Of a stretch of DNA of 64,000 nucleotides, positions 18,543 through 27,084 are shown piece by piece. The notes below the pieces were generated by a model. That model was not told the DNA's origin. It searched no databases and saw nothing but the letters and a program-made list of their open reading frames with translations. Source of the stretch: Phycicoccus avicenniae_A (GTDB taxonomy: Bacteria; Actinomycetota; Actinomycetes; Actinomycetales; Dermatophilaceae); assembly GCF_050496545.1 (NCBI RefSeq), contig NZ_JBNVZV010000002.1:217566-281565 (forward strand), read 5' to 3'. Each line of letters begins with the position of its first letter. The first letter of the stretch is position 1. The translations under genes and the position numbers were made by a program.

Positions 18543-19685
18543 TCAGCGCACGTTGGCCTTGAGCGCGGAGTCGATCGCCGTGGCCTTGGCCACCGTCAGG
18601 TAGGACCAGCTGTGGTGCTCGAACCAGCGGGCGCCCATCCGGACCGCTTCGTCGCTGGCGGCGACGGCCGCTGCGCTGGTGGGCGTGGTGGAGCCGGCGG
18701 CGGTGCCGGGGGCGAGGGTGGCCTGGAAGGCGATGGGGCGGCCGAGGTCGGCGCGCTTGTGCATCCAGGAGTAGAGGTTGGGTGCGCTGGTGAGGCTGGC
18801 GGCGGCGGCGGTGTAGTCGCCGGCGCCCCAGCCGTAGTCGGTGAAGACGACACGCTTGCCGTAGGCCGTGTCCCAGGCGTTGGCCAGGGTGAGCCCCTCG
18901 GTCCAGGACCCCTTCTCCCCGCCCGCGACCGGGTAGGTGAAGCGGCCGTGCAGAGGCATCTCGACGACGGTGCGGGGGAAGGCGGCGGTGGTGGCGGCCA
19001 GCCCGGCGTTCTGGGCGGCGACGACCTTGTCCTTGGTCAGCCCGGCGGTGTGGAGCGCGGCGCCGGAGGCCTCACCGCCGGTGATCCACGGCTCGTCGTA
19101 GACCAGGGAGGTGCCGAACATGTTGACCGAGGCGATGCGCGGGTTGGCGTCGTAGCGGGCGCCGAGGGCGGTCACGAACTTCTTGTAGGCGGCGGTGTAG
19201 CGGGGGGTCCAGTACTTGCCGACGGAGGCGGTGACGCCGTCCTTCTTGTTGGTCACCTGGACGCTGCCGGCGGCGGTCTTGAGCCACTGGGGCGCGAACT
19301 GCCCACCGCCCACGTGCACGCGCACGACGAGGTCCGGGTCGGAGGCCAGCAGCCGGTCGATGGCGGTCCAGTCGTAGCCGCCCTCGCGCGGCTCGAGGTC
19401 GGACCAGCGGACCTTGAGCCACTGGTGCTCGACGCCGCGGCGGTCGCGGTCGGCCGTGGTGGTGCCGTAGAGGCCGCCGTAGTTCGTCTTGGTGGTGGTG
19501 GTAGCTGCCGGCGCCGCGGCGGCGGCGTTCGCCGGAGCGGCGGTCGGGGCCGTGCTTCCGGTGGTCGTGCCGCCCGAGGCGGTGCCGACCGAAGGGGTCT
19601 GGGCCGCGGTGGCGGGTCCTGCGATGGCGGTCCCCGCGGCGAGGGCCACGAGGGCAGCGGTGAGCGAGGTGGTGGTGACGTGCAA
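18543..19685 (-). CDS. Secreted glycoside-hydrolase-like (TIM barrel) protein
   Basis: 380 residues from a TTG start. TTG 19685 is preferred over an ATG at 19820 because GGAG lies 7 nt before it and a classic export signal begins at once (SLTAALVALAAGTAIAGPATA). An Ala/Thr/Pro-rich linker (about 30-70) precedes a catalytic-like domain with VRWSDLEPREGGYDW and LVVRVHVGGGQFAPQWL, features of beta-galactosidase-type TIM barrels, and IASVNMFGTSLVYDEPW. Candidate acid residues are in VYDEPW and VVEMPLHGRF, but neither is certain. Substrate unknown. It has a 17-nt gap from the preceding gene stop region and its own upstream area. Confidence 0.72.
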   Translation of the reverse strand: MHVTTTSLTAALVALAAGTAIAGPATAAQTPSVGTASGGTTTGSTAPTAAPANAAAAAPAATTTTKTNYGGLYGTTTADRDRRGVEHQWLKVRWSDLEPREGGYDWTAIDRLLASDPDLVVRVHVGGGQFAPQWLKTAAGSVQVTNKKDGVTASVGKYWTPRYTAAYKKFVTALGARYDANPRIASVNMFGTSLVYDEPWITGGEASGAALHTAGLTKDKVVAAQNAGLAATTAAFPRTVVEMPLHGRFTYPVAGGEKGSWTEGLTLANAWDTAYGKRVVFTDYGWGAGDYTAAAASLTSAPNLYSWMHKRADLGRPIAFQATLAPGTAAGSTTPTSAAAVAASDEAVRMGARWFEHHSWSYLTVAKATAIDSALKANVR

Positions 19686-20212
19686 GAGGTGACTCCAGGG
19701 GTGGGGGTCGTCGCGTCGTGCGACGACCGGCGGTCGTGCGTTCTCCCCCTGCAGCCGTGGCGGACCCTGCTCCGAGCACGACGACCATCGACGGTAGACG
19801 GGCCGACGGGAGCCACCCAAATCGCGCCTGAGAACGGCCGGGCGGCGGCGATCGAACCCGCTGCTCAGCGGGGTCGCGCTCTCTCAGGTGCGGGGACGGG
19901 TCCGAACCGGCCACGCGGCGACGGAGGCGGTGACGGCACCGATCGGGGCGATGCCGACGCGGCATGGCCCGGTTCGATGTGGAGTGTGCAGCTCGCACGC
20001 CACGGAACAGCCGCCACCGGGGCGTCGGCGGTGGGTCTTGACACCCACGGCGAGGCGGCGGACCATCCGATCCACCACCAGCGTTGCTGAGCGTTCGGGG
20101 AGGGCGGAGGGACGAGTCGACGCGTGAGGCGCCGCGGCGCAGTCGGGGTCCTGGAAGCGGTGGTCGGCACGTCCACCGGCTGGCTGCTGATCGTCGACCG
20201 GCCCATCAGCAC
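19686..20212. other. Non-coding stretch between divergent genes
   Basis: 527 bp with no convincing gene on either strand. Next to the secreted protein gene, minus-strand TACCGT near 19792-19797 is a possible -10 giving a leader of about 100 nt. At 19827-19888 there is a nested set of inverted repeats (described separately). The remaining sequence up to the small plus-strand gene shows no clear promoter hexamer or ribosome-binding site. Confidence 0.6.
19827..19888. ncRNA. Candidate structured RNA element (unassigned)
   Basis: Nested complementary arms: CCTGAGA (19827-19833) with TCTCAGG (19882-19888), GCGA (19848-19851) with TCGC (19874-19877), and CCCGCT-GCTC-AGCGGG (19857-19872). The pairing would give one closed 62-nt fold on either strand. 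It matches no riboswitch I can recognise. It lies outside the probable leader of the minus-strand gene and 325 nt before the plus-strand gene. Confidence 0.25.
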
Positions 20213-20557
20213 ATGGGTGTGACGACGCCCGGACCAGCGACGACCCGCGTGGTCACACTGGCCGCTGCTGCCGGCCTGGGCGTCGGCGCGGTGCTCGGTG
20301 TGGTGGGCACGTCGCTGGTCAACCAGGCGGAGACGCCGTCCGTGGAGCGGGCCGTGATCGACAGCGTGGACACCGACGGCGGAATGGTCTGCCTGCGCCA
20401 GGAGACAGGCAGCCAGGTGGACTGCTTCGCCTCAGCCGTGGCAGGCCTGTCCGCCGGTGACGCCATCGACTACTCCCTGACCACCGCGGCGACGGACCCG
20501 AGCGCGCCCGGCAGCGGCACCCACCAGGTCTTCACCTGGGCGGTACCGGTTCGCTGA
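20213..20557 (+). CDS. Small membrane-anchored hypothetical protein
   Basis: 114 residues, not recognised. One hydrophobic segment (about 12-36, TLAAAAGLGVGAVLGVVG) is followed by an exported-looking domain with two cysteines (MVCLRQETGSQVDCF), which could form a disulfide outside the cell. The ATG has no visible Shine-Dalgarno; an in-frame GTG two codons later is possible. The gene ends just before a strong bidirectional terminator, which supports it being transcribed. Confidence 0.6.
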   Translation: MGVTTPGPATTRVVTLAAAAGLGVGAVLGVVGTSLVNQAETPSVERAVIDSVDTDGGMVCLRQETGSQVDCFASAVAGLSAGDAIDYSLTTAATDPSAPGSGTHQVFTWAVPVR

Positions 20558-20630
20558 GCCGGGCACACCGGTCTGCGGCCCCGGCCGCGTCTGGACGGTG
20601 CGCCGGACGCGCAGTCGGGCACGGACGCGG

Positions 20631-20664
20631 CGACGCCCCCGCCGGCGGACCGGCGGGGGCGTCG
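20631..20664. terminator. Bidirectional terminator between the small gene and glnA
   Basis: Perfect 15-bp stem with a 4-nt loop (CGGA): CGACGCCCCCGCCGG against CCGGCGGGGGCGTCG. It lies between two convergent stop codons (20557 on plus, 20679 on minus) and can serve both. Confidence 0.85.
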
Positions 20665-20678
20665 TCAGGTGCAGCGGC

Positions 20679-22103
20679 TCAGATGTCGAAGTACATCTCG
20701 AACTCGTGCGGGTGCGGGCGGAAGCGGATCGGGTCCACCTCGTTCTTGCGCTTCCACTCGATCCAGGTCTCGATGAGGTCCTCGGTGAAGACGTCGCCCT
20801 CGAGGAGGAACTCGTGGTCGGCCTCGAGCGCGTCGAGGACGGCCGGCAGCGAGCCGGGGACCTGGGCGATGGCCTCGTGCTCCTCCGGCGGGAGCTCGTA
20901 GAGGTCCTTGTCCACCGGCTCCGGCGGCTCGATGCGGTTCTTGATGCCGTCCAGGCCCGCCATGAGCTGCGCGGCGAAGCACAGGTAGGGGTTGGAGCTC
21001 GGGTCCGGGATGCGGAACTCGATGCGCTTGGCCTTCGGGCTGTCGCCGGCGATCGGGATGCGCACGCAGGCGGAGCGGTTGCGGGCCGAGTACACGAGGT
21101 TCACGGGGGCCTCGTAGCCGGGGACCAGGCGGTGGTAGCTGTTGACCGTCGGGTTCGTGAAGGCCAGCAGCGCCGGGGCGTGCTTGAGCAGGCCGCCGAT
21201 GTACCAGCGGGCGAGGTCGGAGAGGCCGCCGTAGCCGCGCTCGTCGTAGAAGAGCGGCTCGCCACCCTTCCAGAGGGACTGGTGCGTGTGCATGCCCGAG
21301 CCGTTGTCGCCGAAGATCGGCTTCGGCATGAACGTGGCGGTCTTGCCGCCCTCCCACACCGTGTTCTTGACGACGTACTTGAACTTCATCATGTCGTCGC
21401 CGGACTGGAGCAACGTGTTGAAGCGGTAGTTGATCTCCTGCTGGCCCGCGGTACCGACCTCGTGGTGGCTGCGCTCGACCTCGATGCCGACCTTGGCCAG
21501 GTTGAGGCAGATCTTGTCGCGGGTGTCGGCGAAGTGGTCGACCGGCGGGACGGGGAAGTAGCCGCCCTTGTACCGGGTCTTGTAGCCGCGGTTGCCGCCG
21601 TCCTCGACGCGGCCGGTGTTCCACGCGGCCTCGACGGAGTCGATGTAGTAGTAGCTCGCGTTGGCCTTGGTCTCGAAGCGCACGTCGTCGAAGACGTAGA
21701 ACTCCGCCTCGGCCCCGAAGTACGCGGTGTCGGCGATGCCGGTGGACTTCAGGTAGGCCTCGGCCTTGGCCGCGATGTTGCGCGGGTCGCGGCTGTAGGG
21801 CTCACCGGTGAACGGGTCGACGATGCTGAAGTTCATGATCAGCGTCTTCTCGGCCCGGAACGGGTCGACGTAGGCCGTCGTGGGGTCCGGGATGAGCTTC
21901 ATGTCGGACTCGTGGATGGCCTGGAAGCCGCGGATCGAGGACCCGTCGAACATCTGGCCGTTGGTGAAGAAGTCCTCGTCGACGCTCTGCGCCGGCACGT
22001 TGAAGTGCTGCATGACGCCCGGAAGGTCGCAGAACCGGATGTCGACGAACTTGACGTCCTCGTCCTTGATGAAGGCGAGGACCTCGTCAGCGGAGCTGAA
22101 CAC
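20679..22103 (-). CDS. glnA: Glutamine synthetase type I
   Basis: Makes glutamine from glutamate, ammonia and ATP; dodecameric cytosolic enzyme. 474 residues, standard GSI length. Visible: FIKDEDVKFVDIRFCDLPG at the N-terminus, EVGTAGQQEINYRF metal-site strand, NPTVNSYHRLVPGYEAP, SARNRSACVRIP, and the adenylylation tyrosine in KDLYELPPEE, so GlnE control is likely. GTG 22103 is preceded by a strong AGGAGG. A four-half-site GlnR box lies 79-116 nt upstream. The neighbourhood (glnA, RDD, DUF4191, lipA, lipB) is a conserved actinobacterial block, with the DUF222 gene as an extra member. Confidence 0.97.
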   Translation of the reverse strand: MFSSADEVLAFIKDEDVKFVDIRFCDLPGVMQHFNVPAQSVDEDFFTNGQMFDGSSIRGFQAIHESDMKLIPDPTTAYVDPFRAEKTLIMNFSIVDPFTGEPYSRDPRNIAAKAEAYLKSTGIADTAYFGAEAEFYVFDDVRFETKANASYYYIDSVEAAWNTGRVEDGGNRGYKTRYKGGYFPVPPVDHFADTRDKICLNLAKVGIEVERSHHEVGTAGQQEINYRFNTLLQSGDDMMKFKYVVKNTVWEGGKTATFMPKPIFGDNGSGMHTHQSLWKGGEPLFYDERGYGGLSDLARWYIGGLLKHAPALLAFTNPTVNSYHRLVPGYEAPVNLVYSARNRSACVRIPIAGDSPKAKRIEFRIPDPSSNPYLCFAAQLMAGLDGIKNRIEPPEPVDKDLYELPPEEHEAIAQVPGSLPAVLDALEADHEFLLEGDVFTEDLIETWIEWKRKNEVDPIRFRPHPHEFEMYFDI

Positions 22104-22165
22104 TGTGTTGAACCTCCTGGTTCGGTGCAGGGGCTTAGGAGCCAGCCCTGATGGCGTTGCCGACG

Positions 22166-22171
22166 ACGGTA
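22166..22171 (-). promoter_or_regulatory. Probable -10 hexamer TACCGT of glnA
   Basis: Minus-strand TACCGT lies 62 nt before the GTG, just downstream of the GlnR box, giving a leader of about 55 nt that includes AGGAGG. Confidence 0.5.
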
Positions 22172-22181
22172 GGGCGGAGCC

Positions 22182-22219
22182 GTTTCCCGACCGTGACCCG
22201 GATGTTTCGCCGACGTAAC
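22182..22219 (-). promoter_or_regulatory. GlnR box upstream of glnA
   Basis: On the minus strand the site reads GTTAC-N6-GAAAC-N6-GTCAC-N6-GAAAC, a full match to the actinobacterial GlnR pattern (gTnAC-N6-GAAAC twice) with exact 6-nt spacers. It ends 10 nt before the proposed -10, so it covers the -35 region. GlnR is the OmpR-family nitrogen regulator of actinobacteria and glnA is its classic target. Confidence 0.8.
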
Positions 22220-22296
22220 GCCCGTCACCGTATCAAGGGGTGGGACAGCGCGCCCGAGTCGTGGACCGCGGTGAGACGCGGCGACGTCCTCGCTGT

Positions 22297-23886
22297 TCAG
22301 AAGGGTGGCGTCTCGGGCCGGGCGGGAGGACGGTGGGGGTGGCGGGGCCGGTGCTCGGGTGGGTCGTACGGACCGGCGCGCCGGAGCGGGCGATGGACCT
22401 CGACGCGGCAGACCGGACGGGACCAGTCGGTCGAGGGCGCGTGCTCGAGGTGGTGCTCGAGGGTGGAGTGGGGGCCGTCCGGCAGGACCGTGCAGGGCCG
22501 GGACCGCGAGGGTGACGGGTCGGTGCCGGTGTCGGGCAGGACGAGGCCACGCTGGTCGACGGGGTCCGTGGTGCGGGTCCGGCCGGTGGGATCGGTCCAG
22601 CGCATCGTGGCGTCGGGCAGGAGCACGGCGCGCCAGCCGGGTCGCTGCTTGACGCGGTGGTGGCGCCGGCAGAGGCAGACCAGGTTCGTGGCGCTCGTGG
22701 GGCCGAGCGGCCAGGCGCGCACGTGGTCGAGATCGCAGTACCGGGCCGCGACGCGGCAGCCGGGGAAGCGGCAGTGCCGGTCCCGGGCCCGCACGAACGC
22801 GGCCAGCCGGGCACCGGGCCGGTAGGCGTCGGACGAGAGCGTCTCCTCGGGGTCGACGAGAGCCCCGGTGCCGGTGTCGCAGGCCAGGACGCGAGGCCGG
22901 CCCGACCGGTCGTGCCCGGTGACGACGGTGTCCGTGATGGCGCGCTCCAGCCAGCCGCGCTGCACGAGCACCGGGTCCGGGCCGGCGGGGGTGAGGACCT
23001 CCACGAGGTCGCCGTCCATCGCCGTTGCCGGCGCCGGGGCCGCGGAGGAGGTGAGGACCACCTGGACGTCGACGGTGGCGTTGGACGTCACCAGGTCGGT
23101 CAGGGCCCTGGCCCGAGCGCGGTCGATGGTGGCGCAGACGCCGTCGCCGAGGTACCGCTGGGCCAGGGCGTCGATGGCGGCCCACGCGGCGCAGGCCTCC
23201 TCGCTGGGGAAGGTGCCCAGCCAGGTGTCGACACCGGGTTCGTCGACCCACCGGCGCAGCCCGGACTCCGACCGGGACCGCGCGGCGCGCTGCCGGAGCA
23301 GGTCGGGGGAGATGCGGGCCAGCAGCCGGCGGGCGCGGCGCCGCAGCTTCGTGGCGTCCTCCCGGTCGAACCACTCCGTCAACGACTCGACCACGGTGGC
23401 GGCGACCTCGGGCGGGCACTCCTCCAGCTCGTGCGCCACGACCTGCGCCCGGTACCCGTCCAGGCGCCCGGCCCGCATCGCGGCGTGCAACCCGCCCAAC
23501 CCCGTCGATGCCGTCGACGCCGTGCCGTCAGCGGCCCCCACGACCCGGCGGACGGCATCCCGCACACGGCGCTCGACCGCGACCGCGGAGAGGCAGAGCG
23601 CCCCGGACACGATCGCCGGCGCATCCAGTGCGACGTGACCCGGAGCGCGCCGGACCTCCACGACGGTGCCGTCCTCGGCCCACTCGCCCTCCAGCGCGGC
23701 CAGGGCGACGACGGTCTCGTCCTGCACCGCGGTGGCCTCGTTCACCAGCCCCTGCAGCGCGCCGAGCGCCTCGACCCACTCCTCGCGCGAACCCGCCGAC
23801 GCGGTGGTCCGGGGGAGTGCGGAGAGGGCCGTGCGCGCCACGCGGACCGCGTCGAGCACGTCCTGCGGTGCGGCTGTGGTGGCCAT
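22297..23886 (-). CDS. DUF222 and HNH endonuclease domain protein
   Basis: 529 residues. An N-terminal DUF222 region (about 1-350, helical, with VALDAPAIVSGALCLS) precedes an HNH nuclease near 420-480: RHCRFPGCRVAARYCDLDHV then NLVCLCRRHHRVK, with the two CxxC-type zinc sites and DLDH catalytic motif. These proteins occur in many copies in actinobacteria (13E12 repeat family of Mycobacterium). Their role is unresolved; they are often near mobile DNA, but I see no repeats or inverted ends here. ATG is preceded by GAGGGGAGGGGGAG and a good -10 TACAAT. Confidence 0.88.
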   Translation of the reverse strand: MATTAAPQDVLDAVRVARTALSALPRTTASAGSREEWVEALGALQGLVNEATAVQDETVVALAALEGEWAEDGTVVEVRRAPGHVALDAPAIVSGALCLSAVAVERRVRDAVRRVVGAADGTASTASTGLGGLHAAMRAGRLDGYRAQVVAHELEECPPEVAATVVESLTEWFDREDATKLRRRARRLLARISPDLLRQRAARSRSESGLRRWVDEPGVDTWLGTFPSEEACAAWAAIDALAQRYLGDGVCATIDRARARALTDLVTSNATVDVQVVLTSSAAPAPATAMDGDLVEVLTPAGPDPVLVQRGWLERAITDTVVTGHDRSGRPRVLACDTGTGALVDPEETLSSDAYRPGARLAAFVRARDRHCRFPGCRVAARYCDLDHVRAWPLGPTSATNLVCLCRRHHRVKQRPGWRAVLLPDATMRWTDPTGRTRTTDPVDQRGLVLPDTGTDPSPSRSRPCTVLPDGPHSTLEHHLEHAPSTDWSRPVCRVEVHRPLRRAGPYDPPEHRPRHPHRPPARPETPPF

Positions 23887-23911
23887 CGGCTCCCCCTCCC
23901 CTCGTGGTCAC

Positions 23912-23917
23912 ATTGTA
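23912..23917 (-). promoter_or_regulatory. -10 hexamer TACAAT of the DUF222/HNH gene
   Basis: Minus-strand TACAAT lies 25 nt before the ATG, with a purine-rich Shine-Dalgarno between them, so this gene has a short normal leader. It is one of the few AT-rich -10 elements in the window. Confidence 0.55.
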
Positions 23918-24082
23918 CTCCGCCCCACCGACAGCGACAAGCATCAGATGCACGAATCGGCCTTCAGGACAACCACTTCGGTCACAACGGACACGCGGTG
24001 AGCACAGGCCCCACGCCTCCCTGTCGCGGTACGGCACCGGACTCCGCGGTGGTGTCGCCGCGCCTCCGCCTAGGCTGGTCCC

Positions 24083-24514
24083 GTGCCCACGCCGAGCCCC
24101 GCCCCGACCGCCGGGAACGCCTCCCTGCTGCGCCGGTTCGCCGGCTTCCTCGTCGACTGGGTGCTCAGCTCGCTCGTGACGTTCCTGCTGCTGCCGTACG
24201 ACCTCGTCCTCGAGCCCGGGCAGCAGCCGCCGCTCCTCCTCGGCGTGCCCGAGAGCTCGTGGGCGGTCGTCGGCGTCTTCTTCGTGCTCAACGTCGTGCT
24301 CGTCTCGCTGACCGGCTCGACCGTGGGGCACCGCCTCATGAGCCTGCAGGTGTGGCAGGTCCGCCCGGGCGTCTTCCCGCTCCAGGTGGTCGTGCGCTCG
24401 GCGCTGGCCGCGCTGGTGCTCCCGGCGCTCTTCACGGCCGGTGGCCGCGGGCTGCACGACGTCGCCGCCGGCACCCGCATCGTGCGTCCGGGCGGCGAAC
24501 CGCCCGCCGCCTGA
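24083..24514 (+). CDS. RDD family membrane protein
   Basis: 143 residues with three to four hydrophobic segments. RDD signature residues are visible: LLRRFAGFLVDW at the first segment, STVGHRLMSLQV between segments and RGLHDVAAGTRIV at the end. RDD proteins are small transport-related membrane proteins (some are Na+/H+ antiporters); substrate not known here. TAGGCT (24071-24076) lies 6 nt before the GTG, predicting a leaderless mRNA. It is the usual neighbour of glnA and DUF4191 in actinobacteria and converges on the latter with a 3-nt gap. Confidence 0.88.
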   Translation: MPTPSPAPTAGNASLLRRFAGFLVDWVLSSLVTFLLLPYDLVLEPGQQPPLLLGVPESSWAVVGVFFVLNVVLVSLTGSTVGHRLMSLQVWQVRPGVFPLQVVVRSALAALVLPALFTAGGRGLHDVAAGTRIVRPGGEPPAA

Positions 24515-24517
24515 GGC

Positions 24518-25243
24518 CTACTTGCCGCGCATGGCGCGGCGGTCCATCCGCGCCTTGCTGGGGTCGACACCCTTGGGGATCGGCGGCTTGAGCCCGCCGA
24601 GCGAGCGCAGCCGCTTGTTCACGACGGAGACCTCCGCCTTGGTGAGCACGGGGCGCATCCGGGTGAGCTTGCCGGAGATCTTCTTGACGGGGACCTGGTC
24701 CTCGCCGTCGCCCACCGTCCAGAGGTGCACGGGGACACCGGGGGCGACGCGGGCGACCTTCTTCTCCTCCTGCTTGAGGAGCTTGCCGACCCGGGCGGCC
24801 GGACCCTCGCCGATGAGGACCACGCCGGGGCGGCCGAGGGCGCGGAAGACCATCGCCGCACCGGCCATGTCCTGCGGCCGGGTGCCGCGCGCGCCGTCGA
24901 GGGCCACCGGCTCCTGGCTGGCGTACCAGCCGCGCTTGCCGAGACCGGTGAGCGCGGCACCGGCCGCGCCGGCCTGGCCGTCGAGGGCCTTGTACATCGC
25001 GGTGTTGCCGCGGCGGTTCATCACGACGGTGGCGCCGAGGAAGGCCGAGGGGATCGCGACGAGGATGGCGTACCAGCGCCAGCCGCCGCCGATCACGAAC
25101 CCGATGCCGACGATGACCGCGGCGACGGCCAGAGCCGTCCCGAGCATCCACCACCCGAGCTTGGGGTCGAGGGACTTGATCGCGCGGTAGGCCTGCCGGA
25201 TCTCGGCGATGCGGCCGGGCTTCTTCTCGGGTGCGTCGGACAC
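24518..25243 (-). CDS. DUF4191 family membrane protein
   Basis: 241 residues. Two hydrophobic segments (about 30-50 and 55-75, LGWWMLGTALAVAAVIVGIG and YAILVAIPSAFLGATVV) follow a short charged start, then a cytosolic domain with GKRGWYASQEPVALD and FRALGRPGVVLIGEGP. This architecture is the conserved actinobacterial DUF4191, always next to lipA; its function is unknown. GTG 25243 is chosen from the AGGAG 10 nt upstream. It lies 59 nt after lipA and probably shares its transcript. Confidence 0.85.
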   Translation of the reverse strand: MSDAPEKKPGRIAEIRQAYRAIKSLDPKLGWWMLGTALAVAAVIVGIGFVIGGGWRWYAILVAIPSAFLGATVVMNRRGNTAMYKALDGQAGAAGAALTGLGKRGWYASQEPVALDGARGTRPQDMAGAAMVFRALGRPGVVLIGEGPAARVGKLLKQEEKKVARVAPGVPVHLWTVGDGEDQVPVKKISGKLTRMRPVLTKAEVSVVNKRLRSLGGLKPPIPKGVDPSKARMDRRAMRGK

Positions 25244-25302
25244 GGGGGAGGTGCTCCTCGTCGGGGACGTTCTGGCGACCCGCGGACGCGCGGGCGCGTC
25301 CC

Positions 25303-26328
25303 TCAGGATACGGGGCGCTGCGCCCGGGCCACCAACGACGCCGCCTCCTGGCGGGCGGGGTCGTTCGCGGCCTCGGCCAGGTGGGCCAGGTGCGCGGGCA
25401 CCTCGCGGCCCCAGCGCCGCATCGCGGTCGCCCAGAGGCGGCCGGCGCGGTAGGAGCTGCGCACGAGCGGGCCGGCCATGACGCCCTTGAAGCCAACGTC
25501 GGTGGCGACCTCGGACCAGTGGACGAACTCCTCGGGCTTGACCCACCGGTCGATCGGGTGGTGCGTCGGCGAGGGCCGCAGGTACTGGGTGATGGTGAGG
25601 ATGTCGCAGCCGGCCTCGTGGAGGTCGCGGATGGCCTCCTCGACCTCGTGGTCCTCCTCTCCCATCCCGAGGATGAGGTTGGACTTGGTGACCAGTCCGG
25701 CCTCGCGCGCCATCGAGAGGACCTTGAGGGACTTCTCGTAGGTGAAGGCGGGGCGGATCCGCTTGAAGATGCGCGGCACGGTCTCGAGGTTGTGGGCGAA
25801 GACCTCGGGGCGGGCGTCGAAGACCTGGCCGACGAGCTCGGGCTTCGCGCCGAAGTCGGGGGGCAGGATCTCGACGCCGGTGTTGGGGTTGAGCGCGTGG
25901 ATCTGGCGGATCGTCTCGGCGTAGAGGCCGGCGGCGCCGTCGGGGCGGTCGTCGCGGGCGACACCGGTGACCGTGGCGTAGCGCAGGCCCATCGTGCGCA
26001 CCGACTCGGCGACCTTGCGCGGTTCGTCGAGGTCGAGGGGCTGCGGGCGACCGGTGGCGATGTCGCAGAAGTCGCAGCGGCGGGTGCAGGTGTCGCCGCC
26101 GATGAGGAAGGTGGCCTCGCGGTCCTCCCAGCACTCGAAGATGTTGGGACAGCCGGCCTCCTGGCACACGGTGTGCAGGCCCTGGCCCTTCACCATCGAG
26201 TGGATCTGGGTGTACTCCGGCCCCATCTTCGCGGTGGTGCGGATCCACTCCGGCTTGCGCTCGATCGGGGTCTCGGCGTTGCGCGCCTCGACCCGGAGCA
26301 TCCGGCGTCCTTCGGGTGCGACAGTCAC
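25303..26328 (-). CDS. lipA: Lipoyl synthase
   Basis: Radical-SAM enzyme that inserts two sulfurs into protein-bound octanoyl groups. 341 residues. The auxiliary cluster cysteines (VCQEAGCPNIFECW), the radical-SAM motif (CTRRCDFCD) and the terminal RSSY serine ligand are all present. GTG 26328 is chosen over a longer form because minus-strand TAGGCT (26336-26341) lies 7 nt before it, so the mRNA should begin at or next to this codon. It lies 52 nt after lipB on the same strand, forming the lipoate pathway pair; the product serves the SucB lipoyl domains encoded 8 kb away. Confidence 0.95.
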   Translation of the reverse strand: MTVAPEGRRMLRVEARNAETPIERKPEWIRTTAKMGPEYTQIHSMVKGQGLHTVCQEAGCPNIFECWEDREATFLIGGDTCTRRCDFCDIATGRPQPLDLDEPRKVAESVRTMGLRYATVTGVARDDRPDGAAGLYAETIRQIHALNPNTGVEILPPDFGAKPELVGQVFDARPEVFAHNLETVPRIFKRIRPAFTYEKSLKVLSMAREAGLVTKSNLILGMGEEDHEVEEAIRDLHEAGCDILTITQYLRPSPTHHPIDRWVKPEEFVHWSEVATDVGFKGVMAGPLVRSSYRAGRLWATAMRRWGREVPAHLAHLAEAANDPARQEAASLVARAQRPVS

Positions 26329-26380
26329 GCGTTCCAGCCTACGCTCCGCCACCGACACCCCCGGTCGGTGGGCACCGGCC

Positions 26381-27013
26381 TCAGCCGAGGACGTCGGCGA
26401 GGTGCTTCTCGGCGTAGGGCAGGACGTCCTGCACCGTGATGGTCCGCCCGGCCTCGCGGGTCAGCGACGAGACGCCGGCATCGGCGATACCGCAGGGGAT
26501 GATCGCGTCGGCCCAGCCGAGGTCGGCGTCGCAGTTGAGGGCGAAGCCGTGCATCGTCACGCGCCGGCTGACGCGCACCCCGATGGCGCCGAGCTTGCGG
26601 TCCGGGCCGCGCTCGTCGGCGAGCACCCAGACCCCGCTGCGGCCCTCGACCCGGACGACCTCGACGCCGAAGTCGGCGCAGACCCGGATCATGACCTCCT
26701 CGAGCCGGCGCACGTGGGCGACGACGTCGATGGGGACCTCGGGCAGCCGGAGGATCGGGTAGCCGACGAGCTGGCCGGGACCGTGCCACGTGATCTTGCC
26801 GCCGCGGTCGACGTCGATGACGGGTGTGCCGTCGAGCGGGCGCTCGTGCGGCTCGGTGCGCTTGCCGGCGGTGTACACGGCCGCGTGCTCGAGGAGGAGC
26901 GTGGTGTCCTCGAGGGTGCCCTCGACGACCTGCGTGTGGACCTCCCGCTGGGTGGCCCACCCCGCCTCGTAGTCGACGAGGTCGGGGGCGAAGCCGAGGT
27001 GCACGAAGCGCAT
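26381..27013 (-). CDS. lipB: Octanoyl-[acyl carrier protein] transferase
   Basis: Transfers octanoate from ACP to lipoyl-domain lysines, the step before LipA. 210 residues. Motifs: RGGKITWHGPGQLVGYPI, the catalytic Lys in DRKLGAIGVR and the catalytic Cys in AIIPCGIADAG. ATG 27013 is chosen because minus-strand TACCGT (27021-27026) ends 7 nt before it; an in-frame GTG at 27022 overlaps that hexamer and cannot be the start of a transcript from it. It diverges from the MMPL gene with 71 nt between start codons. Confidence 0.94.
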   Translation of the reverse strand: MRFVHLGFAPDLVDYEAGWATQREVHTQVVEGTLEDTTLLLEHAAVYTAGKRTEPHERPLDGTPVIDVDRGGKITWHGPGQLVGYPILRLPEVPIDVVAHVRRLEEVMIRVCADFGVEVVRVEGRSGVWVLADERGPDRKLGAIGVRVSRRVTMHGFALNCDADLGWADAIIPCGIADAGVSSLTREAGRTITVQDVLPYAEKHLADVLG

Positions 27014-27020
27014 AGCATCC

Positions 27021-27077
27021 ACGGTAACCCCGGCCGTGTGGAAGGTGGTGTCGGCCCCGCGTCCGCGTCAATACGCT
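27021..27077. promoter_or_regulatory. Divergent leaderless promoters (lipB and MMPL gene)
   Basis: Minus-strand TACCGT at 27021-27026 (7 nt from the lipB ATG) and plus-strand TACGCT at 27072-27077 (7 nt from the MMPL ATG). The hexamers decide the lipB start. Confidence 0.6.
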
Positions 27078-27084
27078 GGGGGGC

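Noticed and set aside
19850..19875. A GGTTCGATC-like T-arm on the minus strand suggesting a tRNA
   Set aside because: No acceptor stem, D-arm or anticodon arm can be built around it; the sequence is explained by the CCCGCT/AGCGGG hairpin.
19865..20212. Minus-strand 115-codon open frame in the empty region
   Set aside because: Low-complexity Pro/Ser/Arg-rich translation, no ribosome site, and it overlaps the predicted structured element.
22297..23886. DUF222/HNH gene as a homing endonuclease or mobile element
   Set aside because: There are no flanking direct or inverted repeats, no interrupted host gene and no transposase. It looks like a resident copy of a multi-copy actinobacterial family.
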